DNA of 64,000 nucleotides from Scardovia wiggsiae (GTDB taxonomy: Bacteria; Actinomycetota; Actinomycetes; Actinomycetales; Bifidobacteriaceae), in NCBI RefSeq assembly GCF_051045985.1, contig NZ_CP157350.1, forward strand, positions 434,001 to 498,000, in the 5' to 3' direction. The position numbers and the translations under genes were made by a program. This document shows positions 8,515 through 15,631 of the stretch, piece after piece; positions within the stretch are counted from its first letter, which is position 1, and every line of letters starts with the position of its first letter. The notes below the pieces were generated by a model, which worked only from the letters and a program-made list of their open reading frames with translations, made no database searches and was not told the DNA's origin.

Positions 8515-9636
8515 TTACTTCTCGCACGCGATGCCGTCTCCATCGCGGTCAAGTTGCGGACGGTATCCGGGCTGGCCTCTGTATAGCGGCGCTGCCCCTG
8601 CTGCCCTTGCTGCTGCACAGTTCCTATAGTAAACGTTCGACCGCTGCGGAGCAGAAGGTGCGGTACGCCGCTGTGTGCGCTTCCTCGGTGCAGCCGGGGC
8701 TGAAGGTGCCGGTGCCGGAGCAGGGGCTGCAGGTGAGGAAGGGGCCTCGGACGAATTATTATTTTCAGGATTGGAAGTATCCGGGTTCTCCTGAGATGGG
8801 GTGCTTTCCTCCTGTGTGCTCTGCTGCGTATACGGGACGGAATCTGATACAGTACCGGGGTCCTTGGGCATCTTCTGTGCAGGGCAGGTCTCCAGCACCT
8901 GTGACATCGCATCTTTCTCAGCCTGTGTTACCCATAGGTTGTACTTGTACTTTACGCCGATCTGGCGTGCCACGTACTGGCAGCGGTAGCTTTTGTTTCC
9001 GGGCAGCCATGTGGCAGCATCCCCGTCTGATTTCTGAGTATTGGCCTCGCCCTGTACAGCCAGAAGATTATAGGGATCATTCGCGAAGTTTTTGCGCTGG
9101 TCTTCGGTAAGCTGCTGCGCACCGGTCTGCCAGGCATCAGAAAGGGCTACGACATGGTCGATCTGCACTTTAGTGCTTGTATCGTTCCCGCGCTGGAAAT
9201 CTATCGTTGTCCCGGTATAGGGGTCGTTCAGCGTACCGGTAAGGACGACACAATCATGCGTGCCTTTGCGGTAAGTTTTATTGGTCAGATCCCTGTTGAG
9301 AATATCATTTCTGGTATCGCATCCATTATGGTCAACGTCCTCCCAGCCGTGGGAGAACTGGTCGCGTGAATATCCGGTCTTGGGCGCGCGACCTTTGACC
9401 GCAAGCTTTGCAAGGGCATCCGTAGCGTTCTCATCTGTTGTTTCAGGGGTACTGGCAGTAGCAGACTGAGTGCTGGCCGGGGAGCCGGAAGACGTTGCCG
9501 ATGATGACGAGCTTTCTGAGCATCCGGACGCAATAAGTGCGGTGCTTAAGCACAGAGCGGTAAAAATACCGATGTATTTTCCCATAGGGCGCGAGTTTTT
9601 AATTTTTGTATTATTTTTTTCAGTTTGTTTTATCAT
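8515..9636 (-). CDS. HNH-type (DUF1524-like) lipoprotein with Excalibur domain
   Basis: A 373-residue secreted protein. Residues ~18-40 are a signal peptide ending in the lipobox LIASGC, so it is predicted to be anchored in the membrane by a lipidated Cys. A Ser/Thr-rich spacer leads to a DUF1524/HNH nuclease-like domain (QIDHVVALSDAW, then DPYNLLAVQGEANTQKSDGD). A Pro/Ala-rich spacer leads to a C-terminal Excalibur domain with the calcium-loop DRDGDGIACEK. I chose the ATG after AAAGGGAAT; the open frame extends 65 codons further up through a palindromic repeat. Probable surface nuclease, role in DNA uptake or nutrition inferred. Confidence 0.85.
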   Translation of the reverse strand: MIKQTEKNNTKIKNSRPMGKYIGIFTALCLSTALIASGCSESSSSSATSSGSPASTQSATASTPETTDENATDALAKLAVKGRAPKTGYSRDQFSHGWEDVDHNGCDTRNDILNRDLTNKTYRKGTHDCVVLTGTLNDPYTGTTIDFQRGNDTSTKVQIDHVVALSDAWQTGAQQLTEDQRKNFANDPYNLLAVQGEANTQKSDGDAATWLPGNKSYRCQYVARQIGVKYKYNLWVTQAEKDAMSQVLETCPAQKMPKDPGTVSDSVPYTQQSTQEESTPSQENPDTSNPENNNSSEAPSSPAAPAPAPAPSAPAAPRKRTQRRTAPSAPQRSNVYYRNCAAARAAGAAPLYRGQPGYRPQLDRDGDGIACEK

Positions 9637-9749
9637 TCTGATTCCCTTTGTTCTCACCAATAAGTGGACGCTTAAAGTATAGTGCTTGTTGCTGAAAATA
9701 AAGGTATAACGGCGATTCGTAGTTATCCTGGATACTCTTATGCAGCTGT

Positions 9750-9823
9750 TGGTGGTAAAACACGCAGATACAAAGTTACTTTCGGCGGTTTTCCACATTT
9801 TATTTTTGCGTGTTTTACCACCA
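9750..9823. repeat. Palindromic repeat element, copy 1 (74 bp)
   Basis: Arms TGGTGGTAAAACACGCA and its exact complement enclose a core that contains GGTTTTCCACATTTTATTT. Compared with the 82-bp copies, eight bases (the TTTGTATC part of the right arm) are missing. It lies upstream of the lipoprotein gene. Confidence 0.9.
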
Positions 9824-9875
9824 GGAATCAAGGTAAGAATGTATTAAGGGATATACAGAGGACATGTATTAGAGG

Positions 9876-9904
9876 TTAGTTTCCTTTCCCCTGTGTGCTA
9901 TAAT
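9876..9904 (+). promoter_or_regulatory. Putative promoter of leader transcript
   Basis: A perfect TATAAT at 9899-9904 with a weak -35-like TTAGTT 17 bases upstream. A structured RNA starts about nine bases downstream. Confidence 0.5.
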
Positions 9905-9912
9905 GACAAATA

Positions 9913-9953
9913 AGATCCAGTGATCGTCCCGTATGGGGACTTTTACCGGATCT
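9913..9953 (+). ncRNA. Two-tier hairpin in 5' leader
   Basis: An outer stem AGATCC/GGATCT encloses two 7-base single strands and an inner stem GTCCC/GGGAC. A T-rich stretch (CTTTTATTAC) follows directly, so it could act as an attenuator. No known riboswitch class was recognised. A similar layout occurs at 13181. Confidence 0.45.
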
Positions 9954-9978
9954 CTTTTATTACATATGAGGGCAGAAT

Positions 9979-10023
9979 ATGAGCGCAGAAACGTGTATTA
10001 ATGGGCAATTAAGAGTGCCTTAA
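9979..10023 (+). CDS. Possible 14-aa leader peptide
   Basis: MSAETCINGQLRVP with GAGGG six bases upstream of the ATG. It lies between the two-tier hairpin and a second inverted repeat, as upstream peptide genes in attenuators do. A second locus at 13238 has a comparable short frame. Confidence 0.35.
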   Translation: MSAETCINGQLRVP

Positions 10024-10051
10024 GCTGGTGCTTGGATATGCATCTGGTCAG

Positions 10052-10095
10052 TAACGCTTATCAGAGGGGCATAGTGGGAACCTGGGTAAGCGTTA
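10052..10095 (+). promoter_or_regulatory. Inverted repeat before 36-aa gene
   Basis: TAACGCTTA and its perfect complement TAAGCGTTA are separated by a 26-base G-rich loop and end nine bases before the ribosome site of the next small gene. Could be an RNA switch or a DNA operator. Confidence 0.4.
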
Positions 10096-10114
10096 TTCAC
10101 ACACGGAGGTTCTT

Positions 10115-10225
10115 GTGATACATGGTTTATTCGTAATCTTTATTATTGGATTATTGGAGGAGAACCGCGGAGAACGCGCGATGCAGTATCTGAAGGCCGA
10201 TCTCAGCTTTGTCTATAAAAAATAG
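10115..10225 (+). CDS. 36-aa hydrophobic/basic peptide
   Basis: A GTG-initiated 36-codon frame with GGAGG five bases upstream. The product starts VIHGLFVIFIIGLL (hydrophobic) and continues into a charged, amphipathic tail ending FVYKK. It resembles small membrane peptides or type I toxins in layout but matches no family I know. It sits at the end of a ~200-base structured leader and upstream of the LARTG surface-protein gene. Downstream, 10226-10449 holds a short hairpin near 10259-10284 and the promoter region of that gene. It could instead be the remnant of a larger gene. Confidence 0.45.
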   Translation: MIHGLFVIFIIGLLEENRGERAMQYLKADLSFVYKK

Positions 10226-10449
10226 AAGCATTAGAAATAGAAACAAATACTGCCCTTGATCTGAGGTTCCCTTAACTCAGGATCGCGCTGAACCGCTCAG
10301 ATACAAGGCTCCCAGCAACACGCCGGCGGAATCGGCAACGCTGCGGGTTCCTATAGTCAGCATATAATAAACATATTGTCTGTATAGTAAAAAATAATCT
10401 TATTATAGGCAAAACAGAAAAGGGTTGTTTTTTGAGAGGAAAACAAAAA

Positions 10450-12696
10450 ATGAAAACTAAAAGTAAGATATTTGGCAGCATACTTGTTGTTGCTGCGATG
10501 CTTTTTGCGGGTATGACAGCGGCGACTGCTCCGCAGGTAGCACACGCAGAAAATGAAGGAACGGGCAAACCGGAAGTTAAGCTCGCCAAGTATTTCAGCA
10601 CAGATGCCAAGGCTGAGTGCAGCCAGGATAAATCGTCTGCGCAGCCATACAGCGGTACATTGAAAGCTGATATCCCGCTGGCTACTGCTATGTCAGATTT
10701 TTCTGACAAGTTTCCATCGATGGGATTCCCCTGGGACGAAACTAAAACTACTGATGCTTACATTTACTATACGCTTACGTTCCCCAGCAACGTAGTAGTT
10801 GACAGTACGGATGTGTCAGTCACGTCTAATCTGATCAAGAAGAACGTTAAAGCCCCTGTACAGAATGGGAACTCTTATACTTTTGCACTCCAGATGAATG
10901 AAGACTGGCCTACTATCAAACGCAATTATGCTGCTGACAAGGCTAAGGAGGACGCGGGTGCAAAAACGGTAAGCGTCAACATTCGCTACCATTCTACTTC
11001 CGCTACATCTGAAAAGCAGTACATCACCGGTTCGGGCAAGCTTGATTTTTGGACGGGCAGGAGTTTCTTCAGCGTCAAGACCCATGTAGGTGTAGATGAA
11101 GCTTCGCCTATGAAGGTTGAAGCTGCTGATTTCACCCGGGCAGGCTGCCCGTCGAAGCCTGCTCCGCTTCCGGAAGGCGAAACTACTACAGACCTGACTG
11201 CCGATCTTCTCGGCAGCGTAGACGGTTCTGCCCGTGACACTGCGCATAACTACGTGCTCTCAGCACAAAGCAAGAAGTCCGTATTCTCAGTGACCGGTAC
11301 GCTGCACGTCAATGACCTGGTTAAAGGCCAGATGGGCGAGGTTATCAAAAAGTACAATGAAACTCCTGAGCTCTTCTCGGATATTGCGCTCAGCAAGGTG
11401 AAGTTTAGTTTCGATGCTAAGCTCACCCTCCCTCAAGAGCTCAAATTCACCACGGCAGATGCCCAGTCCCGCGTTGCAGCCGCGCTTGAGGGTGCCCCCG
11501 GGTTTGAGGTAAAGAGCAGTACTGTGTCTGCAGACGGCAAGACGGTAAATATCACTATCGGTTTGAAAAATCCGGAAGGCATAACGGATTTCGCCCAGCT
11601 CAAGAGCCTTATTGATAGCCTTGATAAAGATCTGTCCGTTACGGTTGGCGGCATCACCTTCACTGATGGTGCAAAACCGGATACTGACTACACTATTGAA
11701 GGTGCTGCGGGCGGCAAGTTCAGCGCTTCCGCTACGCAGAACGGCGTCACACACGAGTTTGCATACTCGTATACTGCAGCGCAGAAGCCGGATGAGGCTG
11801 ATTCCGTAAAGCCGAACGCACTTGCCCTGACTGTGAATTATGTGAAGGCTGTCCCTATGGACCTCCCATCTGATCTGCTCGGTGCAGAAACCGGCAAAAC
11901 CCGTGTTACTGAACATGATGAAGTTTATACCGCTTCCAGCAGGAAGTCTGTCCTGACCATGTCCGGCGCATTGCATGTGCGCGACATTGTAAAGAAGCAG
12001 ATGAAAGAAATCGAAGAAAAGTACGGCCAGGCTTCCGGCGGTTTTGAAAAGATCGGCCTGAGCAATGTAGATTATGGTTTCACCGCTACGCTTACCCTTC
12101 CTGAAGGCATGGAGTATAGTGATACGGATATCTCCAAGATCACTCTTGAGGGTGCCCCCGGGTTTGAAATCAGCCAGGACCCTGCACAGACATTCTACAA
12201 GGGGCGCACTGTAACTGTGCACTTCTCGCTCAAATCTAAAATAGTGAATTACAGGCAGCTCAGCGACACCATCAAACAGCTCCAGGATACCCTGTACGTC
12301 AATGTGCCTGGAGTAAGATTCGCCAAGGGTTCCAAGGAGAATACGAATTACACGATCAGGGGTACTGTATCGGGCGCCTTCAGCGCCAGGGCTACACTTT
12401 CTGGACGCACTATCCCGTTCGCATTCGAGTGGACCGGTGTGCAGCAGCCAGATGAGGCTGATGCAGCGGCTCCGGAAGGTATCAATTTTACGGTGAAATA
12501 CAGGCCGGAGGTAAAGCCGCGGCCGCAGCCTAAGCCAGAACCTAAGAAGAATACCCCTGCAACCCCTTCCAGTAAGAAACAGGATGGCCGGCTTGCACGG
12601 ACAGGTTCCGGGATTATGGCTCTTGTGTTTGCAGCTACAGCGCTTGCCGGTGCTGGTATAACCCTTACAGGCAGGAGGCGCAGCCCATTGCAGTAA
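10450..12696 (+). CDS. Sortase-anchored surface protein with two long repeats
   Basis: A 748-residue cell-wall protein. A signal peptide (KSKIFGSILVVAAMLFAGMTA to ...AHA) opens it; the C-terminus carries LARTG followed by a membrane helix and RRR, a sortase signal with Ala in place of the usual Pro. Between them are an N-terminal domain of ~230 residues and two tandem ~200-residue repeats, each starting DLLG and containing KKSV/RKSV, LHV, and an identical EGAPGFE. A Pro/Lys spacer precedes the anchor. Start chosen at the ATG after GAGAGGAAAA. Probable adhesin or cell-wall structural protein; no enzymatic domain seen. Confidence 0.85.
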   Translation: MKTKSKIFGSILVVAAMLFAGMTAATAPQVAHAENEGTGKPEVKLAKYFSTDAKAECSQDKSSAQPYSGTLKADIPLATAMSDFSDKFPSMGFPWDETKTTDAYIYYTLTFPSNVVVDSTDVSVTSNLIKKNVKAPVQNGNSYTFALQMNEDWPTIKRNYAADKAKEDAGAKTVSVNIRYHSTSATSEKQYITGSGKLDFWTGRSFFSVKTHVGVDEASPMKVEAADFTRAGCPSKPAPLPEGETTTDLTADLLGSVDGSARDTAHNYVLSAQSKKSVFSVTGTLHVNDLVKGQMGEVIKKYNETPELFSDIALSKVKFSFDAKLTLPQELKFTTADAQSRVAAALEGAPGFEVKSSTVSADGKTVNITIGLKNPEGITDFAQLKSLIDSLDKDLSVTVGGITFTDGAKPDTDYTIEGAAGGKFSASATQNGVTHEFAYSYTAAQKPDEADSVKPNALALTVNYVKAVPMDLPSDLLGAETGKTRVTEHDEVYTASSRKSVLTMSGALHVRDIVKKQMKEIEEKYGQASGGFEKIGLSNVDYGFTATLTLPEGMEYSDTDISKITLEGAPGFEISQDPAQTFYKGRTVTVHFSLKSKIVNYRQLSDTIKQLQDTLYVNVPGVRFAKGSKENTNYTIRGTVSGAFSARATLSGRTIPFAFEWTGVQQPDEADAAAPEGINFTVKYRPEVKPRPQPKPEPKKNTPATPSSKKQDGRLARTGSGIMALVFAATALAGAGITLTGRRRSPLQ

Positions 12697-12794
12697 GGGA
12701 ACTGTGGTAAGGCAGATTCAGCGGGGATTTGACGGCCAGGTTTGTACCTGTAAGTCCCATGCAATCTACTGAAGGCCGAAACTAGCAGAATATG

Positions 12795-12832
12795 AAAAGT
12801 GCCCTGTCGTCTTTGGATGATGGGGCGCTTTT
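12795..12832 (+). terminator. Terminator after surface-protein gene
   Basis: AAAAGTGCCC pairs with GGGCGCTTTT across an 18-base loop, ending in a T-run, about 100 bases after the stop codon. Confidence 0.7.
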
Positions 12833-12873
12833 GTATATCTTGTATATCTGCAGAACGTAATAAGACTTGACGA

Positions 12874-12955
12874 TGGTGGTAAAACACGCAGATACAAAAA
12901 TAAAAAATGTGGAAAACCACCAGGATGGATTTTGTATCTGCGCGTTTTACCACCA
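12874..12955. repeat. Palindromic repeat element, copy 2 (82 bp)
   Basis: Same arms as the other copies (TGGTGGTAAAACACGCA at the left end, complementary at the right with one change, CGCG). The core is in the opposite orientation to copies 1 and 3: here it reads ATGTGGAAAACC rather than GGTTTTCCACAT. Confidence 0.9.
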
Positions 12956-13081
12956 GAGATAGATAGTTAGGGATAAATAACCGTAAAAGATAGCTATCTG
13001 TGTACAGGATCAACCTTTGTTTTCTCTTACGAACCTATGATATCCATGTCAGATATTGAGCCGTCCCGACCGAAGGGTGAA

Positions 13082-13115
13082 TTTCTGTAAGCACTTATTT
13101 ATGTTTTTACAGAAA
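13082..13115. repeat. Inverted repeat in non-coding region
   Basis: TTTCTGTAA and its perfect complement with a 16-base spacer. It lies ~50 bases upstream of a TATACT box and may be an operator. The rest of 12956-13160 shows no gene. Confidence 0.35.
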
Positions 13116-13162
13116 CGATTCGTTTATTCCCTTGGAATGCCCGTTCAGTCAGCAGGGTTGTT

Positions 13163-13168
13163 TATACT
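13163..13168 (+). promoter_or_regulatory. Putative -10 box of second leader
   Basis: TATACT, followed 12 bases later by a two-tier hairpin, matching the arrangement at 9899. No clear -35 box. Confidence 0.4.
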
Positions 13169-13180
13169 ATTATTAGTGGT

Positions 13181-13216
13181 ACCCATTGGGAGCCCTGGAT
13201 AGGGATCTTAATGGGT
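13181..13216 (+). ncRNA. Two-tier hairpin in second 5' leader
   Basis: Outer stem ACCCATT/AATGGGT, inner stem CCCT/AGGG with a GGAT loop, and 5-base unpaired strands between. It is followed by TATTAC and then GAGGG, as at 9953-9972. Possibly a second member of one RNA class. Confidence 0.4.
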
Positions 13217-13237
13217 ATTACTGTCTGTTGAGGGTTC

Positions 13238-13267
13238 ATGCCGAAAGGTTTTGCAGGTAGCCGATAA
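13238..13267 (+). CDS. Possible 9-aa leader peptide
   Basis: MPKGFAGSR with GAGGG a few bases upstream, after the hairpin at 13181. Reported because it parallels the 14-aa frame at 9979; on its own it would be too short to call. Confidence 0.25.
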   Translation: MPKGFAGSR

Positions 13268-13314
13268 ATATAGATTAAATAAAAGAAGTGTACATTACTG
13301 ATCAAAGGACATAT

Positions 13315-13719
13315 ATGGCGAATGAGCAATATATAATTTGAGCAGCGATGTGGAAAGGGATCGCGTTTTCTATAAGAACTGTTTTGGCATAACTATTGCG
13401 GCCGGCCTGTATACGCTTACGGGTATGGATAGGCAGGAGAATCCGGCTATTGTGATCGGCTCTTCCTGCAGCGGTGTGAAGGAGCAGGGCCCCGGTATCT
13501 CGGTATTTATGCGAACCGGATGGTTCAGCAGGAATCGAAGATGTTGTCCCATGCCCAGTTATGATTATTGCCGGGGAGAAGGCATCAATGAAGCAGTTCA
13601 GTGAGCAGATATACAGCGGCCTTACTAGGCCGGAAGAGTTTGTTGTGGTCCCGGATACGGATAATGCAGCACACAATGCTGATGAAGATAAGGGAATGAA
13701 CAGCTCAATATTTGGATAA
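13315..13719 (+). pseudogene. Decayed alpha/beta hydrolase (YcjY-like)
   Basis: The frame at 13338-13505 encodes the typical N-terminus (RVFYKNCFGITIAAGLY, then NPAIVIGSSCSGVKEQGPG), and the frame ending at 13719 encodes the C-terminal strand and acid region (CPVMIIAGEKASMKQFSEQI, then VVVPDTDNAAHN). The two are out of frame and the middle of the protein, including the nucleophile elbow, is absent: roughly 150 residues are deleted. The ATG at 13315 with AAAGGA upstream leads to a stop after eight codons, so a further frameshift is present. The gene is dead. Confidence 0.75.
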
Positions 13720-13749
13720 CCTTTATCACATATAGTACAGTTAACGGTT

Positions 13750-14745
13750 ATGGGTATAGGTCCATCGCATCCAGTCCGGTTATCGGATGCAACGGATCCA
13801 GCGGGATCCTCTGGCCCCGCTGGGCTCGCGTCTGTCCGGTCCCGGGCTTTCCGCGCAATGGGGACAACTGTCCGTATGCAGATAGCGGCTGAAACCCAGG
13901 ATCGCGCAGATGAACTCCTTGATGGTTCTGAACGGATGATCCGCCACTATGAGCACATGTTCAGCGCAAACAGCGGCAGCTCAGACCTTATGCGCGTCAA
14001 TAAGAATGCCGGCCGCGCAGCTGTTGAAGTGCAGCCTGAACTTTACAGCCTTATCTCCCTGGGGAAAACGTATAGCAGGATCCCCGGAAGCAATCTCAAT
14101 ATTGCAATAGGGCCGGTAGTGAAGCTATGGCATATCGGGTTCTCCGACGCCGCCGTGCCGGATGGCCGTGCTGTCAGGGAACGCCTGAGCCTCACGGACC
14201 CTTCCGATATCATCCTGGATGATGCCCGGCATACTGTTTTCCTTGCGCATGAAGGCATGGAGATCGACTTGGGGTCTCTGGCAAAAGGGTATATAGGGGA
14301 TATTATTGCCGACAGGCTGAGGGGATGCGGCGTATCATCTGCACTGCTGGATTTTGGCGGGAATATTATTACAGTCGGGAAGAACCCGGAAGGCAGGGCA
14401 TGGAATATCGGCATCCAGGATCCGGCCGGAAGCCTCGGCAATTATTGCCGTATTGTACACGTTGCGGACGGGTCTGCAGTGACTTCGGGCATTTACCAGA
14501 GGAAACTCGCAGCGGGAGGCAGAACGTATCACCATATTATCAGCCCTGTTACGGGATATCCCGTCACGTCTGATATGGCATCAATAACCGTGCTGGCCGG
14601 GCGCTCTGTGACCTGCGAACTGTGGACTACCGTCCTTTTCGGTGCTTCCGCGAGCGTGATAAGGCGTATTGCCGATGAGCTGAGCGGGATCTCAGTTATT
14701 ACCGTTGACCGGTATGGCACGGTCAAAAGATATGGGCAGCGATAA
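13750..14745 (+). CDS. apbE: FAD:protein FMN transferase
   Basis: A 331-residue ApbE-family enzyme that transfers FMN from FAD onto a Thr/Ser of target flavoproteins. Seen are the opening RAMGTTVRMQI, the substrate-binding SGSSDLMRVNKNAG, the DLGSLAKGYIGD motif, DFGGNI, and the C-terminal HHIISPVTGYPV with the metal-binding region. No signal peptide or lipobox, so it is probably cytoplasmic. The two downstream flavodoxin-like reductases make a flavin-linked redox cluster likely, but none of the neighbours shows the D-x-x-S/T-G-A flavinylation motif. Confidence 0.93.
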   Translation: MGIGPSHPVRLSDATDPAGSSGPAGLASVRSRAFRAMGTTVRMQIAAETQDRADELLDGSERMIRHYEHMFSANSGSSDLMRVNKNAGRAAVEVQPELYSLISLGKTYSRIPGSNLNIAIGPVVKLWHIGFSDAAVPDGRAVRERLSLTDPSDIILDDARHTVFLAHEGMEIDLGSLAKGYIGDIIADRLRGCGVSSALLDFGGNIITVGKNPEGRAWNIGIQDPAGSLGNYCRIVHVADGSAVTSGIYQRKLAAGGRTYHHIISPVTGYPVTSDMASITVLAGRSVTCELWTTVLFGASASVIRRIADELSGISVITVDRYGTVKRYGQR

Positions 14746-14847
14746 CAGCCGCCCGCATTTCCAGAGGTCTTTAGTAGAATCGCAGTGTGATATCAGTGTA
14801 CAGTACCCTGGTGCGGTACCATACAACGGCGTTTACGGAGGTATAGT

Positions 14848-15516
14848 TTGAAGTTTGTTGCGATTGCGGGAACGAATAAGATCGGCTCTACGAACCGCAT
14901 GTTAATTGAGTTTATCCGGAGCCGGTACTCGTATAAAGCTGATATAGAGGTACTTGATATATCAGGGCTCCCTGTGTATTCAAAGGTGCCGGAACCGGAG
15001 GTCCCTCAGTGTGTCCTGGATCTGGCGCAGGCGATCTCCAGCAGTGACGGCGTTATTATTTCAACGCCGGAGTATGACCATTCAGTCCCTGCTGTGCTTA
15101 TGAATGCGCTGGAATGGCTGTCTTACGGCATCCATCCGTTTTATAACAAGCCGGTCCTTATAGTGGGGGCTTCTTTCGGCACCCTTGGGACTTCGCGCGC
15201 GCAGCTGCATCTGCGCCGTATGCTGGATGCCCCTGAGCTTCATGCTTTTGTCCTGCCAAGTTCGGAATTCCTGGTTGACCATTCGCTGCAGGCTTTTGAT
15301 GATAACGGCCAGCTTAAGGATGGAAAACTGGCGGCCAAGCTGGATTCTATGGTTGATTCTTTTATAGAGTTTGCTTCTGCTGCAGGCGGTGTTTCGCCGC
15401 GGCAGTATGAGCAGGAAGATATAAAACGGTATGCGTATGTTTCATCCCCGGATTCACCGGTCTATGATGAATGGCGTTCTGCACAACACGGATCTTCTGC
15501 GGAGGATGCAGCATAG
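14848..15516 (+). CDS. NAD(P)H-dependent FMN reductase
   Basis: A 222-residue flavodoxin-like reductase. The phosphate-binding loop AGTNKIGSTNRM, the conserved STPEYDHSVPAVLMNALEWL and GASFGTLGTSRAQ loops mark the NADPH-dependent FMN reductase family, which reduces free or bound FMN. Start is TTG, supported by GGAGG seven bases upstream. It is a paralog of the next gene, sharing the HPF-KPVL core and a DEFL/SEFL loop. Probably co-regulated with apbE upstream. Confidence 0.88.
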   Translation: MKFVAIAGTNKIGSTNRMLIEFIRSRYSYKADIEVLDISGLPVYSKVPEPEVPQCVLDLAQAISSSDGVIISTPEYDHSVPAVLMNALEWLSYGIHPFYNKPVLIVGASFGTLGTSRAQLHLRRMLDAPELHAFVLPSSEFLVDHSLQAFDDNGQLKDGKLAAKLDSMVDSFIEFASAAGGVSPRQYEQEDIKRYAYVSSPDSPVYDEWRSAQHGSSAEDAA

Positions 15517-15631
15517 GGTCCATATGCGAAGTGTCGTGTACCTGGCGTAATAAGTTTTGGAAATAAGAAATAAGGGAAAAATAAGAGAAAGCAGGTATCC
15601 CAGGATATCTGGATTACACAAAGGAGTTTAT

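Noticed and set aside
8357..8520. Open minus-strand frame ending KPRLTDDIDLLGEAIAVLR just after the hydrolase gene
   Set aside because: It reads like the end of a real protein, but it overlaps the 3' end of the lipoprotein gene, has no start and no match that I recognise, so it may be a small remnant or chance.
8505..8912. Long Arg/His/Pro-rich reading frame opposite or within the lipoprotein gene
   Set aside because: Shadow of the Pro/Ala-rich spacer; composition and position follow the real gene in another frame.
9913..10095. Leader checked against 4.5S, 6S, tmRNA, RNase P, TPP, FMN, fluoride and guanidine RNAs
   Set aside because: Conserved sequence blocks of these RNAs are not present.
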